Positions 34,647-42,697 of a stretch of 64,000 nt of DNA are shown here, one piece after another. The DNA comes from Bradyrhizobium sp. AUGA SZCCT0283. Lineage in GTDB: Bacteria > Pseudomonadota > Alphaproteobacteria > Rhizobiales > Xanthobacteraceae. Under the pieces are notes generated by a model. The model was given only the letters and a program-made list of their open reading frames with translations, was not told the DNA's origin and did no database searches. The stretch's first letter is position 1. Each line of letters starts with the position of its first letter. Both the position numbers and the translations under genes were made by a program. The stretch covers positions 186,001-250,000 of the forward strand of contig NZ_JAFCLU010000009.1 of assembly GCF_018130385.1 (NCBI RefSeq), in the 5' to 3' direction.

Positions 34647-36641
34647 TCAAAGGTTTTGAACGATGGCGTCGAGCCCGCTTGGGGCGAGTCGCTTGGACAG
34701 GGATTGTCGAATAGCCGTGTTCGTATTGATGTTCACCACGCTCAGCGTATGATAAGCGCTGTACCACATAATCGTCTCGATCTGGCTCTCCCGCACGTAA
34801 GCCTTGAACGGTTGCTCAGCCTGAGCCCCTATCCAGAAATAGAACCGTGTTTCGGGGAAGCTGCAGCGCGCGCCTGCTTGACCTTCGACGTACGTGTTGG
34901 TCCAAATGGCGTTCAGCCCCTTGACCGCGGCCATGTCAATGAACTCGTTCAGATAGCTGTTCCAGGCGCCTCCATAATTGTCGAGAAACAGCAGCCGTCG
35001 ACCACTATCAATGAGAATCCAGCGGGCCGAGAGGATGGTCGGGATATCGCCAAGCGTGCCGACATTGAACCAGAAGCGGGACAGGAGATTGATGAGGAAC
35101 AGCGTGCCGCGCAACGCAATACCATGGATAAAGCCTGGCTTGACGAGCGTCAGGCTTGCAAGGTGGTTCTGGAAACGGTTGTTGCCGCCTTCTTCCCGCG
35201 AGTATTTTTTCGCGTTTTCGGCGGATCTCGCTACGAGCGCTATGGGGTCGTCAAATTGCCGCTTGTCCATCAGCTCGCGCCCGTGCGCGACGAACAGGAG
35301 CAAGATGCCAAGCCCGTACAGGACAAAGACACCGATCAATGCGTGGGCGGCGATCAACAGTCCTTGGTAGATCAGCCAGTTGGTAGTCTCCTTGGTCATG
35401 ATAGGCGACAGATATCGGCTGACGATGAGGGCGCCGCAGGCGAGGACGAGCACCATCATAAACCGGACCAGGTCGAGCCGCAGGCGTCGCCAGTTTTCCT
35501 GCGGGCCTTTGAGTTTATTCACTTCGACCGATATGTTCAGAGATGTTGCGAAGTATTGTAGGCCGGCCAGCGCAACGACCAGCAGGAAGAGGACAAAGAG
35601 AAGGATCGGATGCACAAGCCACGTGGAGAGCTGGGTCGCAACCAGCAACGTCCCCATGTTGGGAATAAGCGCCAGCAGAACCGCGCCAATGAAAAGGACG
35701 AGCACGCCATAACGCAAGATCACCAGGACGTGCAGCGGAACGCGGCTGGTGAAGAATTGATCGCGCGGATGCTTGCTCCAGCTGGTGAAAACGAGTTCGA
35801 GTCCACGGAGCAGGAGCCAGCTCACGGCAAGTCCGATGGGGAGAAACACCTCCGGCGGCAATCTTACCGGGAAGTTCGGGAAGAGCTGGATGAGAATGCG
35901 TTTGCTGTTGCGATCCACAACTGCAAAGGCGGCCTTGATCGACTCCAATAGCGGCGGCCAGCCGTAGGTCACCGCCAGCCAGTCGCAGGCAGCGCCGATC
36001 AGGCAAGCCACAGCAAGAGCCGCAAACACTATCGCCACGGCGGTCAGGTTCCGGTACTGTACTTCCCATGGCACGGGCGCCGGTCGGTCTGCCCAGCGAC
36101 TGTCTGCATTCCCGGTGATGAAGCTGCGCAGCTGCGCAAAGAGTCCGTCCAGACGCGGCGCAAAGGCTGCACGACGTTGCTGCCCAGCGAAATAGTCGAC
36201 GACCTCGGCCTGCAGCCCATTTTCACTCTTGATTTCCGCGACGGTCCGTCCGGGGTTGCCGGAGAAGTAGATGTGAGCTCCCACGTCGTGATCAATCAAA
36301 TACTCTTTTGCGAGCTCGGGAGAGATAAGACCGGAAGCGGGATAGCCCACGCAGTGCTGGTAAAGCCCGTGCATGCCTTCCCCTGCTGCACGCAGCAAGT
36401 CCGAAATGAAATCCGCTTTTGACCCATCAAACGTAGCTTCGAGTACAAGGCTTGGCTCGAAATCGTGCGTCCCCTCCAATATGATGCAGCTGGCGAAATG
36501 AAGACTTGGAATACCGTCAAACCGGAAGTCCGGTCTGCATCGCATGTCGGATTCCGGCTCGGCGTTGCGGCGGAGATATTGACGACATTGCTCTGTCTGA
36601 GAGGCCTTTATCGGTGTAATAATCGTGACGTAATTCGTCAT
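34647..36641 (-). CDS. Polytopic membrane protein with ferredoxin-like N-terminal domain
   Basis: A 664-residue protein I cannot assign to a named family. Residues 1-110 look like a dimeric alpha/beta-barrel (ferredoxin-like) fold of the kind found in DyP and related proteins: YVTIITPIKASQTEQCRQYL, then PSLHFASCIILEG. Six or so membrane segments follow (about 200-222, 265-285, 304-326, 342-365, 394-412, 424-450). A cytoplasmic C-terminal domain (about 520-664, ARWILIDSGRRLLFLDNYGG) resembles a second heme-barrel-type module. It lies 27 bases after the P450 and 12 before the DyP start. Confidence 0.65.
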   Translation of the reverse strand: MTNYVTIITPIKASQTEQCRQYLRRNAEPESDMRCRPDFRFDGIPSLHFASCIILEGTHDFEPSLVLEATFDGSKADFISDLLRAAGEGMHGLYQHCVGYPASGLISPELAKEYLIDHDVGAHIYFSGNPGRTVAEIKSENGLQAEVVDYFAGQQRRAAFAPRLDGLFAQLRSFITGNADSRWADRPAPVPWEVQYRNLTAVAIVFAALAVACLIGAACDWLAVTYGWPPLLESIKAAFAVVDRNSKRILIQLFPNFPVRLPPEVFLPIGLAVSWLLLRGLELVFTSWSKHPRDQFFTSRVPLHVLVILRYGVLVLFIGAVLLALIPNMGTLLVATQLSTWLVHPILLFVLFLLVVALAGLQYFATSLNISVEVNKLKGPQENWRRLRLDLVRFMMVLVLACGALIVSRYLSPIMTKETTNWLIYQGLLIAAHALIGVFVLYGLGILLLFVAHGRELMDKRQFDDPIALVARSAENAKKYSREEGGNNRFQNHLASLTLVKPGFIHGIALRGTLFLINLLSRFWFNVGTLGDIPTILSARWILIDSGRRLLFLDNYGGAWNSYLNEFIDMAAVKGLNAIWTNTYVEGQAGARCSFPETRFYFWIGAQAEQPFKAYVRESQIETIMWYSAYHTLSVVNINTNTAIRQSLSKRLAPSGLDAIVQNL

Positions 36642-36668
36642 GGGTTCTATCCGCGCGATGCTTTCGCC

Positions 36669-38057
36669 TTACCGATCATTGAACGTGACAAACAGGCCGA
36701 CAGCCACCGGTCCATCAAACTGCAACTGACCTTTTGCGTCCGTTGTTCGTGAGAGTCCTTTCAGCAGCAGAAGCGATCTGAAAACCTCCAGCAGGGCTAT
36801 TTCGGCTATGTATCGTCCGAAACACTCCCGCGCCCCAAAGCCAAAATGCAGATATTGGTCAAACGGTCGGTTGGCATCGAAGCTCGACGGGTCGGGCACC
36901 GCCTCCCGGTCGAACATGGCCGACAGCGGGGGAGCAAGAACCCTCGTTCCGGCGCGCACGAGACGTGCCTTTTTCGTACCGTACGCAATCACTGTGTCGC
37001 GCGGCGTATCGCGGACCAGGAGTGGCAACATTGGCCGAAAGCGCAGTGCCTCATAGACGAAGTGCCGAAGAGTGGTGCGGAGCGTGTTCACACGTTGGTC
37101 GTCACCGCACCTCATGGCCTGATCGAGCGCGATTGCCACTTTCTGCGCCTCCTGCAAGGCGTCGGGATTGGCGAGGATCTGATCGATGGCCCCTGCAGCC
37201 GCTCGAACGATTGTTGCTCCGCCTGTAGCGAGCAGACCGGTCAGATAGCGCCGTATCCAGTCTTCATCGAACCAAGCCGGTGCGCCGGAAGTGCCTAGCC
37301 GTTGAACGAAGCGGGTAAGAAGAGTGCCGTTGGGCGCAGTCGGCTGCGATCCCGCCACGAGTGAGGCGGCGCTGGAAATCTCATTCAGCACGAGATCAGT
37401 GATTTTCTCGATGTGGGAGTGCGAGCGGGACCAGGGCTTCGAGCCGATCGGTGGCTTGACCATGATGATGCCGGCGAGATCACGCATCGCATGGGCCATG
37501 TCTCGCGTGCTCCCCGCCAGGGGAGGAACACCAAAATACTTGTCTGCGATATCGACAACGACCGGTTCAAGCAACTCGGAGACGACGTCGATATGACCCT
37601 TCGCTGCTGCAATTTGCTGGCGGCATCGCTGGTCCACGATCGCCCTGAGCCTTGCGGGGTCGGCGGTCAGGTCAACAGCGCTCTGAAGCCACTCGCGCTC
37701 TTGCGCATGCCGCTGGCGCCAGTCCACGGTCATGAGAAAATTGCCCCACGGCATTCCCGGCTCGATGGACTCTCCCAGCGTGAAGTCGTCGAAGCGCTCG
37801 AGCACCTCGCGCACCTCGCGGGCCTGCGTGACGACGAGGAGTTTGCTGAAGATAAATATCGGTCGAAAGCGTCGCAGGCCGCTGAAAAGGAACTTGAAGA
37901 GACCAAGTTGACAGAGGAAATGGCACTGCACGCGGTAAAACTGCATGCGGAACGCAAGACGTCGCGCCTCGATGAAGCGTTCCAGCCGGGAGACGAATTG
38001 GAAATAGCGATCCGGCGACTCACGTCGCATGGTCGATTTGAAAATATTTGTGTCCAT
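36669..38057 (-). CDS. Cytochrome P450
   Basis: A 462-residue cytochrome P450. The ExxR motif is in YEALRFRPMLPLL. The heme-ligand loop is FGFGARECFG with Cys412. The I-helix region GLLATGGATIVRAAAG replaces the usual acid-alcohol pair with Ala-Thr-Gly-Gly-Ala-Thr, which may suggest a peroxygenase or isomerase type of chemistry instead of O2 activation. ATG 38057, with GGGGG six bases upstream, was chosen over the open frame to 38,111. It leads an operon with the membrane protein and DyP peroxidase. Its redox partner is not in the window. Confidence 0.87.
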   Translation of the reverse strand: MDTNIFKSTMRRESPDRYFQFVSRLERFIEARRLAFRMQFYRVQCHFLCQLGLFKFLFSGLRRFRPIFIFSKLLVVTQAREVREVLERFDDFTLGESIEPGMPWGNFLMTVDWRQRHAQEREWLQSAVDLTADPARLRAIVDQRCRQQIAAAKGHIDVVSELLEPVVVDIADKYFGVPPLAGSTRDMAHAMRDLAGIIMVKPPIGSKPWSRSHSHIEKITDLVLNEISSAASLVAGSQPTAPNGTLLTRFVQRLGTSGAPAWFDEDWIRRYLTGLLATGGATIVRAAAGAIDQILANPDALQEAQKVAIALDQAMRCGDDQRVNTLRTTLRHFVYEALRFRPMLPLLVRDTPRDTVIAYGTKKARLVRAGTRVLAPPLSAMFDREAVPDPSSFDANRPFDQYLHFGFGARECFGRYIAEIALLEVFRSLLLLKGLSRTTDAKGQLQFDGPVAVGLFVTFNDR

Positions 38058-38692
38058 CGACAGCCCCCGAAGCCTTGCTGCACAATTCCGCCGGGGCACC
38101 AAGGCCGTCAATTTACTATGCTGCGATCGTTATCGCAGGTCGCGCAATGTTAATGTGAACTGTTTCACAGTTGTAGGAGCGAGCGTGTAAAAAGGCGGTT
38201 GGGCGCCTTAGGTGCCGCCACCTTAGGTCAGCATTGGCTTGGTAAAAGCAACTGGTGGCTCTTGTCGGCCCCCAGGCGCCTCGCTTCGTATCGGGGCAAA
38301 CGAGAGCTTCAGAATACGTGCGCCTGCGCTGCATAATCCGTGCTTCAGAGCTCGTGCGAACCTTCATCGATGCGGGCCGTTACCCGCTTACGGCTTTGGT
38401 CTTTGGAGCCCACTTCTAAGATATTAGCGGACGTCGTGAGGGCACATTACTAACTCCGCCTCTGGCCCCTTTGCGGACCTAGCGATTTGGTTAGATGGCG
38501 TCCGCTTCTACAGCGAAGGCAGACTGCCATGTGTGCCTTCCAGTGCGCGAACGGCCAACTCTCCATTTCACGGGCCGTCTCTAGGCTCCCGCTTCCATTG
38601 TGGAAAGGCCGAAAAGTCTCCTGGGGCGAAAACCTGGCTTCGAGGCGAAATTCTCTCGATATTTCAAAGGCCGATATTCAATTGGGAATGTC
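38058..38692. other. P450 operon upstream region, no gene seen
   Basis: About 630 bases without a supported gene. It contains the operon promoter region with two palindromes near 38122-38169. Short frames on the plus strand (for example from 38487) run into the att-like copy and are not convincing. Confidence 0.5.
38122..38169 (-). promoter_or_regulatory. Two palindromes upstream of the P450 operon, one a perfect CRP-type box
   Basis: Palindrome 1 is TGTGA-N6-TCACA at 38154-38169, matching all ten half-site positions of the CRP consensus. Palindrome 2 is TGCGAT (38122-38127) / ATCGCA (38132-38137). A -10 candidate, GATAAC on the minus strand, lies inside palindrome 2. This would place the CRP-type box near -40, as at class II activated promoters. 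Palindrome 2 may then be the site of a second regulator. Confidence 0.6.
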
Positions 38693-38910
38693 GGAGTTCG
38701 ATCCCTCCCAGGGCAGCCAGCCAGTCCGGCGTCCAGCGGAGCTCCCGAATAGACCCGAGAATAGGCCGGAAAGCCCGGCTTTTTCGGCGAGCTAATTAGT
38801 CTCTGGGCACCCGGTCTCTTAGCATCGGTGACGAAATCGCGGAAAGTCTCCGGTCGTTTCCCGAAAAATTCCCGTTTTGCGGAGACTATCGGCGGAGACA
38901 GGTTCGATCA
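38693..38910 (+). repeat. att-like direct repeat, copy B
   Basis: Diverged copy of the tRNA-Gln 3' end (38693-38723) plus a block at 38842-38910 with GTCTCC ... AAATTCCCGTTTT ... GGAGAC ... GGTTCGATCA. In the tRNA-derived part 23 of 27 core positions match copy A, including TTCGATCCCTCCC and CAGCCAGCCA at identical spacing. The distance between the two parts is 119 bases here and 121 in copy A. Confidence 0.72.
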
Positions 38911-39198
38911 GGCCTAGTCTCCGATCTTAAATGCGCGGATTTAGAAATGGACTGCCACGCCCGACGCAAACCGCTTTGAACTGATAGGCTTTCAAAGCGC
39001 CGGTTAATAGTTGGCCATCATTGGCATGTCACCGAATGGCCGAGACAGACGTTCCGCGCCTTCGCGCGGCAATCGGCTGACGCGGTGAGCCATGGGCGAG
39101 TAGAGCCCGATCAGCGAAGCTGACGCGCCCAGAATCGACTTACTCGGTTGCATGCGATGGGAATCTCGCGAAACTAAGGTTTGAATCGGGGGTGCGCT
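38911..39198. other. Region between att-like copy B and EVE-HNH gene
   Basis: About 290 bases with no supported gene. A CGGGGG ribosome site near 39186 serves the next gene. No integrase remnant is seen. Confidence 0.4.
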
Positions 39199-41463
39199 TT
39201 GGACGAACGAATTGAAAGAGCCTTGCGGAGCGTGCGGTCGTTAGACGAATTATCGCGGCTCGAAGGAAACGTGGAACGGCTTAAGGCTTCTTCCGATGAA
39301 GTCCGGGCGGCCATCCGCGCGAAATCAACCGAACTTGGTCGCGCCCTCGTAGCAGAACGGACGGGATTTCCACTTACTGACCTCACCCCTGCCGAGGAGA
39401 AGATCGTACGCGCCGCCAGCGAATACGCAGGCATCGAAAAGCGCCTGGGAAACCCCGCGACAAGGACGTTCAGCCAACTCAAGAACCGGGGTTTGATCGG
39501 CGCCGCTGAAGTGTCGGTGATGAAATCGAAACCGACTCAAGGTTTTACGGCGCTCGAGGATGCCGATCTCGTCGAACTTTCCTACGAACAGATCATCGTC
39601 GATCACCCCGATGAATTCTCGGCGCGCGCGCAATGGTACTCCCGCCGGGCCTTGGGATTGCCGAACGATACCGACAAGCCGCCAGCCCCTGGCGCAAGCC
39701 TGACTCAGGAGCGGACAGGACAGCTTCTCCGATGGCTTCGTGACCGTGCCGCCACCAACGGCGGGCACTTGGGCGAATTCACGAACGCGGAAGCCGCCGC
39801 CGCGATTGGGCTCACGGACATGCACCGCTCTGGCCGGGTCTTTGGCAACATCCAGTCCCGTATTGATTTCGCGTGCTATTCCTTGGATCTGCCACCGCTC
39901 GGGCTCTTGGCCGACGAGCCATTCGACATGGCGTGGTCGCAGCAAGACCGGGATTGGGCCTTCCCTATCGAAACCATGCAAGCTGCCGCGCGCGCCCGCG
40001 CGTGGCGGGAAGAAGACTTTGAGCTCGTGTTGAACGAAGCGGAACGCCTTCCAGGCCAAGCGCATATTTCGTGGAAGCGCGCCATTAGCGAGAATGAAGC
40101 GAAGGTTCGCGCGTGGGCATCTGGCCTCGCGGACGCCGACCCAAACAAGCCGGCCGCTGCCAGTGAAGACGAAGACAGCCTTGGCAGCGCCAAGCGAAAT
40201 CCCGTCTGGGGCCGCGAGGAGCTTATCCTCGCCCTGGACCTTTACTTACGCCATCGGGTATCGCCGCCGTCAAAGGCAAGCGCAGAAGTCGCTGAGCTTT
40301 CGGCCTTCCTCGGCCAGTTGGCCGGTGCGCGGGGCGGCGCGGACGCGCAGACGTTCCGGAACGTCAACGGCGTTTACATGAAGATGATGAATTTCCGGCG
40401 CTTTGATCCGGAATATACCGTCGATGGCAAAGTCGGCCTTGTTCGAGGCAATAAACTTGAAGAGGTTGTCTGGAATGAATTCCATGCGGATGCGGCAAAG
40501 CTTGCCGCGGCCGTGAGCGCGATTCGCTCTGGCGTGGTGAACCACGTCCAGCCTCAACCAGCGCCGTATTGGGTTTTTGTATGTAACCCCAAAAAATGGG
40601 CGATAGATCGCTTCCTTGATCGCAATATCGAACATGACACCTGGGGCGTCAGGCCATCGGACCGCGACCGCTTCGCTCCAGGCCAACTCGGAATCATCCG
40701 CGTGGGCGTGGATCGCCGCACCATCGAAGAGCGTGGCGGAAAGCCGCCTCTGGAAGCTGGTATCTACGCGCTTTGCGAAGTGGAGAGCGCAGCGTTCAGC
40801 GGCGCCGGGGCCAATGATGAGTTTTGGAATGACGACGCCGGCCGCGAGCCCGGATGGCCTACAGTGCGCATTCGCTATCTGCGGACCTACCTGAATGAGC
40901 CGCTGACCATCGCAAGGCTCCGGGCTGAGCAGCCAGGCGTATCGAGCCTGCTGCTCGATGGCTTCCAAGCCGCGTCGTTCCCTATCAGCGCTGACGACTT
41001 CCACGCGGTCGTCGCGCTGCTCGGCGAGGACGTCGATGAAGTGGTGGCGAGCACCCCGGAGACAGCTAACTCAGCCGCTGCCTTGGCAGCGCTTCAAAAG
41101 AAATACGTGAATGCAAGCCCCGAGGTGAAGGAACGCGTAAGCAAATACATCGAACGTGGCAGCGTCGGAAGTCGGGTCAAGAAGGAGCTTGGCTTCAGAT
41201 GCCAAGTTTGCGAGGCGCTGGGTCAAAAACCGCTGGGTTTCCTAAAGAAGAACGGCGAACACTATGCCGAAGCGCATCACGTCATGCCTGTTTCAGAACT
41301 GCAAGTTGGTTCGCTTGCGGCGTCCAACATCATGGTTGTTTGCGCCAACCACCACCGACAGATGCACTATGGTGGCATCGAGGTGGAAGTGCGTGAAACA
41401 GTTTTTGAATTCACCATCGACGACACGCCGCTGAAGATCGAACGCTACTTGGCGGACGCCTAG
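39199..41463 (+). CDS. EVE-HNH modification-dependent (type IV) restriction endonuclease-like protein
   Basis: A 754-residue nuclease starting at TTG 39199 (LDERIERALRSVRSLDEL), with CGGGGG upstream; TTG 39181 is an alternative. The last third holds an EVE domain (about 455-610, YWVFVCNPKKWAIDRFLD), which reads modified cytosines in other proteins. A zinc-supported HNH nuclease follows at about 667-724 (CQVCEALG ... EAHHVMPVSEL ... NIMVVCANHHRQMH). A middle domain (about 335-430, LILALDLYLRHRVSPPS) is common in HNH restriction proteins. The combination fits a type IV enzyme that cuts DNA with modified bases. The N-terminal 330 residues are of unclear role. Confidence 0.8.
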   Translation: MDERIERALRSVRSLDELSRLEGNVERLKASSDEVRAAIRAKSTELGRALVAERTGFPLTDLTPAEEKIVRAASEYAGIEKRLGNPATRTFSQLKNRGLIGAAEVSVMKSKPTQGFTALEDADLVELSYEQIIVDHPDEFSARAQWYSRRALGLPNDTDKPPAPGASLTQERTGQLLRWLRDRAATNGGHLGEFTNAEAAAAIGLTDMHRSGRVFGNIQSRIDFACYSLDLPPLGLLADEPFDMAWSQQDRDWAFPIETMQAAARARAWREEDFELVLNEAERLPGQAHISWKRAISENEAKVRAWASGLADADPNKPAAASEDEDSLGSAKRNPVWGREELILALDLYLRHRVSPPSKASAEVAELSAFLGQLAGARGGADAQTFRNVNGVYMKMMNFRRFDPEYTVDGKVGLVRGNKLEEVVWNEFHADAAKLAAAVSAIRSGVVNHVQPQPAPYWVFVCNPKKWAIDRFLDRNIEHDTWGVRPSDRDRFAPGQLGIIRVGVDRRTIEERGGKPPLEAGIYALCEVESAAFSGAGANDEFWNDDAGREPGWPTVRIRYLRTYLNEPLTIARLRAEQPGVSSLLLDGFQAASFPISADDFHAVVALLGEDVDEVVASTPETANSAAALAALQKKYVNASPEVKERVSKYIERGSVGSRVKKELGFRCQVCEALGQKPLGFLKKNGEHYAEAHHVMPVSELQVGSLAASNIMVVCANHHRQMHYGGIEVEVRETVFEFTIDDTPLKIERYLADA

Positions 41464-41593
41464 CCGTTTCGGCATACCGTGCATCAAGCTCAATGCCGAG
41501 ATAGGAGCGGCCCGATGCAGACGGCCGCATCACCTGAACGCAATCGCCGTGCAGGACGGCATTGCGGGTGTGGATAAGAGGTGAGCCAATCAT
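41411..41593 (-). pseudogene. Internally deleted DNA methyltransferase
   Basis: The frame from ATG 41593 reads MIGSPLIHTRNAVLHGDCVQ, the start of an N4/N6 adenine-type methylase. It then jumps directly to GRSYLGIELDARYAETARR, which is the C-terminal end of the same family. The catalytic DPPY region and the SAM motif in between are gone, so an in-frame internal deletion has removed most of the gene. It overlaps the preceding small gene by four bases (ATGA), and its 3' end overlaps the end of the EVE-HNH gene on the other strand. Confidence 0.7.
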
Positions 41594-41796
41594 GACCTCA
41601 CCTCCGAAGTGACAAGCTCGGCTTCCCAATCGACGCAGCCAGAATGGCTGGAAGTGAACTCGGCCAAGCCGTTCAGTTCATGCATGGCGGCTGCCTTGGC
41701 AATCGCGTCCTCCTCGCTGCTGGCAAGCACGAAGGTCTCGTGTTCAGCCATGTCGATGAATCTCACGCGGTATCGCCGCGTAGCGGCGGGGCTCAT
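41590..41796 (-). CDS. Small protein of unknown function
   Basis: A 68-residue protein (ATRRYRVRFIDMAEHETFVL, then ASSEEDAIAKAAAMHE). It resembles short plasmid- and island-borne proteins with a beta-hairpin start and a helix, but I cannot name a family. ATGA overlaps join it to its neighbours on both sides, making a tight three-gene operon that ends in the methylase remnant. Confidence 0.62.
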   Translation of the reverse strand: MSPAATRRYRVRFIDMAEHETFVLASSEEDAIAKAAAMHELNGLAEFTSSHSGCVDWEAELVTSEVRS

Positions 41797-41993
41797 CGCC
41801 CCGCCTCCGCGTCGGCCTTCGGCTCGCGAACGACCAGGCGGCCATTCAGGGGCAGGCAGCTGAGCTGCAGGTTGAAGCCCTTGCCATCCTCGTGGCGCCA
41901 GGCTGCGCCGATCTTGGTCCAGTAGGCCTTCTCGCCCTCACCTTCGATTACGTAAAGCGCGTAAGGTTTCTGGCTCTTTTGGTTCGTCTTCAT
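41793..41993 (-). CDS. Small conserved protein (DUF736-like pattern)
   Basis: A 66-residue protein (QKSQKPYALYVIEGEGEKAYW, then TKIGAAWRHEDGKGFNLQLS). Motifs like ALYVxEGEGxxxxWTKIGAAW and a GKGF-x-LQL-LPLNGRL core appear in small proteins of rhizobial mobile DNA. Function unknown. It is the first gene of the three-gene operon whose last member is the deleted methylase. Confidence 0.68.
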   Translation of the reverse strand: MKTNQKSQKPYALYVIEGEGEKAYWTKIGAAWRHEDGKGFNLQLSCLPLNGRLVVREPKADAEAGR

Positions 41994-42631
41994 CGGACTA
42001 TCTCCCGTTTGTTATTCCAGCTGCGCCAATCGCGGCCGGACGGGAGTGAAAAAGGACCAGAGGTCATAAGCAGCGGCGCAAGGAGGCTCCGACCGAGGGA
42101 CCCTCCGGGATACGGTTGGATGCCTTGCGCCGAGGCGCCTCGGTCCTAACTTCCCGTCGTTATTGGCCGTGCAATTGGAGCGAGGCTACAACGGGACCTT
42201 AGGCCCTGAGACGTAACAGGAGCCGATCTGGGGCGGTTTCACGTTGCGAGTCGAGGCAGAGAGGGCTGCTTGGATATTCAGGTGTGCTGAGCGCGGGTTG
42301 CAGATGGCAGGAATTCCATTTCAGGCCTGCCTATGCCGATACTGTTGCACCCAAGCGTTGAACCTTCAAGGAACGGTGGGGATGGTAGAGGTTGCTGCTG
42401 TCATTATTCTGCCTCCGGAAGGTCAGCCGCGGCTGTGGATTGGGAAAGAAGCTATGGCCTGGAAGATTGAGAAGTACGCCTGTTTCGTGAAAGTGCCCTT
42501 TTGCGTTGCACCACGGTCCGTGACACGCCGCGCGGCGCACAGCTGATTGCAAAGCTGCTACCCCGGATTCTTACGTGCCTTGACAGACTGGCCAACTCGG
42601 GCATTCTGTTCGACCTTAGGTAGATTTCTAT
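41994..42631. other. Intergenic region before the exported-protein genes
   Basis: About 640 bases. It holds a GC-rich palindromic stretch near 42071-42148 whose core GAGGCTCCGACCGAGGGAC recurs, with one change, at about 48301-48321. I see no supported gene. A plus-strand frame from 42244 has no family features. Confidence 0.45.
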
Positions 42632-42676
42632 TTTCTGAAATTTTCGGAAATCCGCGAACGCGGCCATTCCTATAAT
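42632..42676 (+). promoter_or_regulatory. Promoter region with tandem palindromic operator candidate
   Basis: Two 10-base units in tandem give TTTCTGAAA (42632-42640) and TTTCGGAAA (42642-42650), one helical turn apart. They end beside a perfect -10 TATAAT at 42671-42676. The ribosome site GAGGGG and ATG 42698 follow. The repeats overlap the -35 position, as expected of a regulator site. Confidence 0.55.
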
Positions 42677-42697
42677 ATCTGTATTTGTGAGGGGCCC

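Noticed and set aside
38487..38795. 102-residue plus-strand frame before att-like copy B
   Set aside because: It reads into the tRNA-derived repeat and has no ribosome site.
42071..42148. Considered as a CRISPR repeat because its core recurs near 48301
   Set aside because: Only two copies, six kilobases apart, with no spacers; no CRISPR array was seen anywhere in the window.
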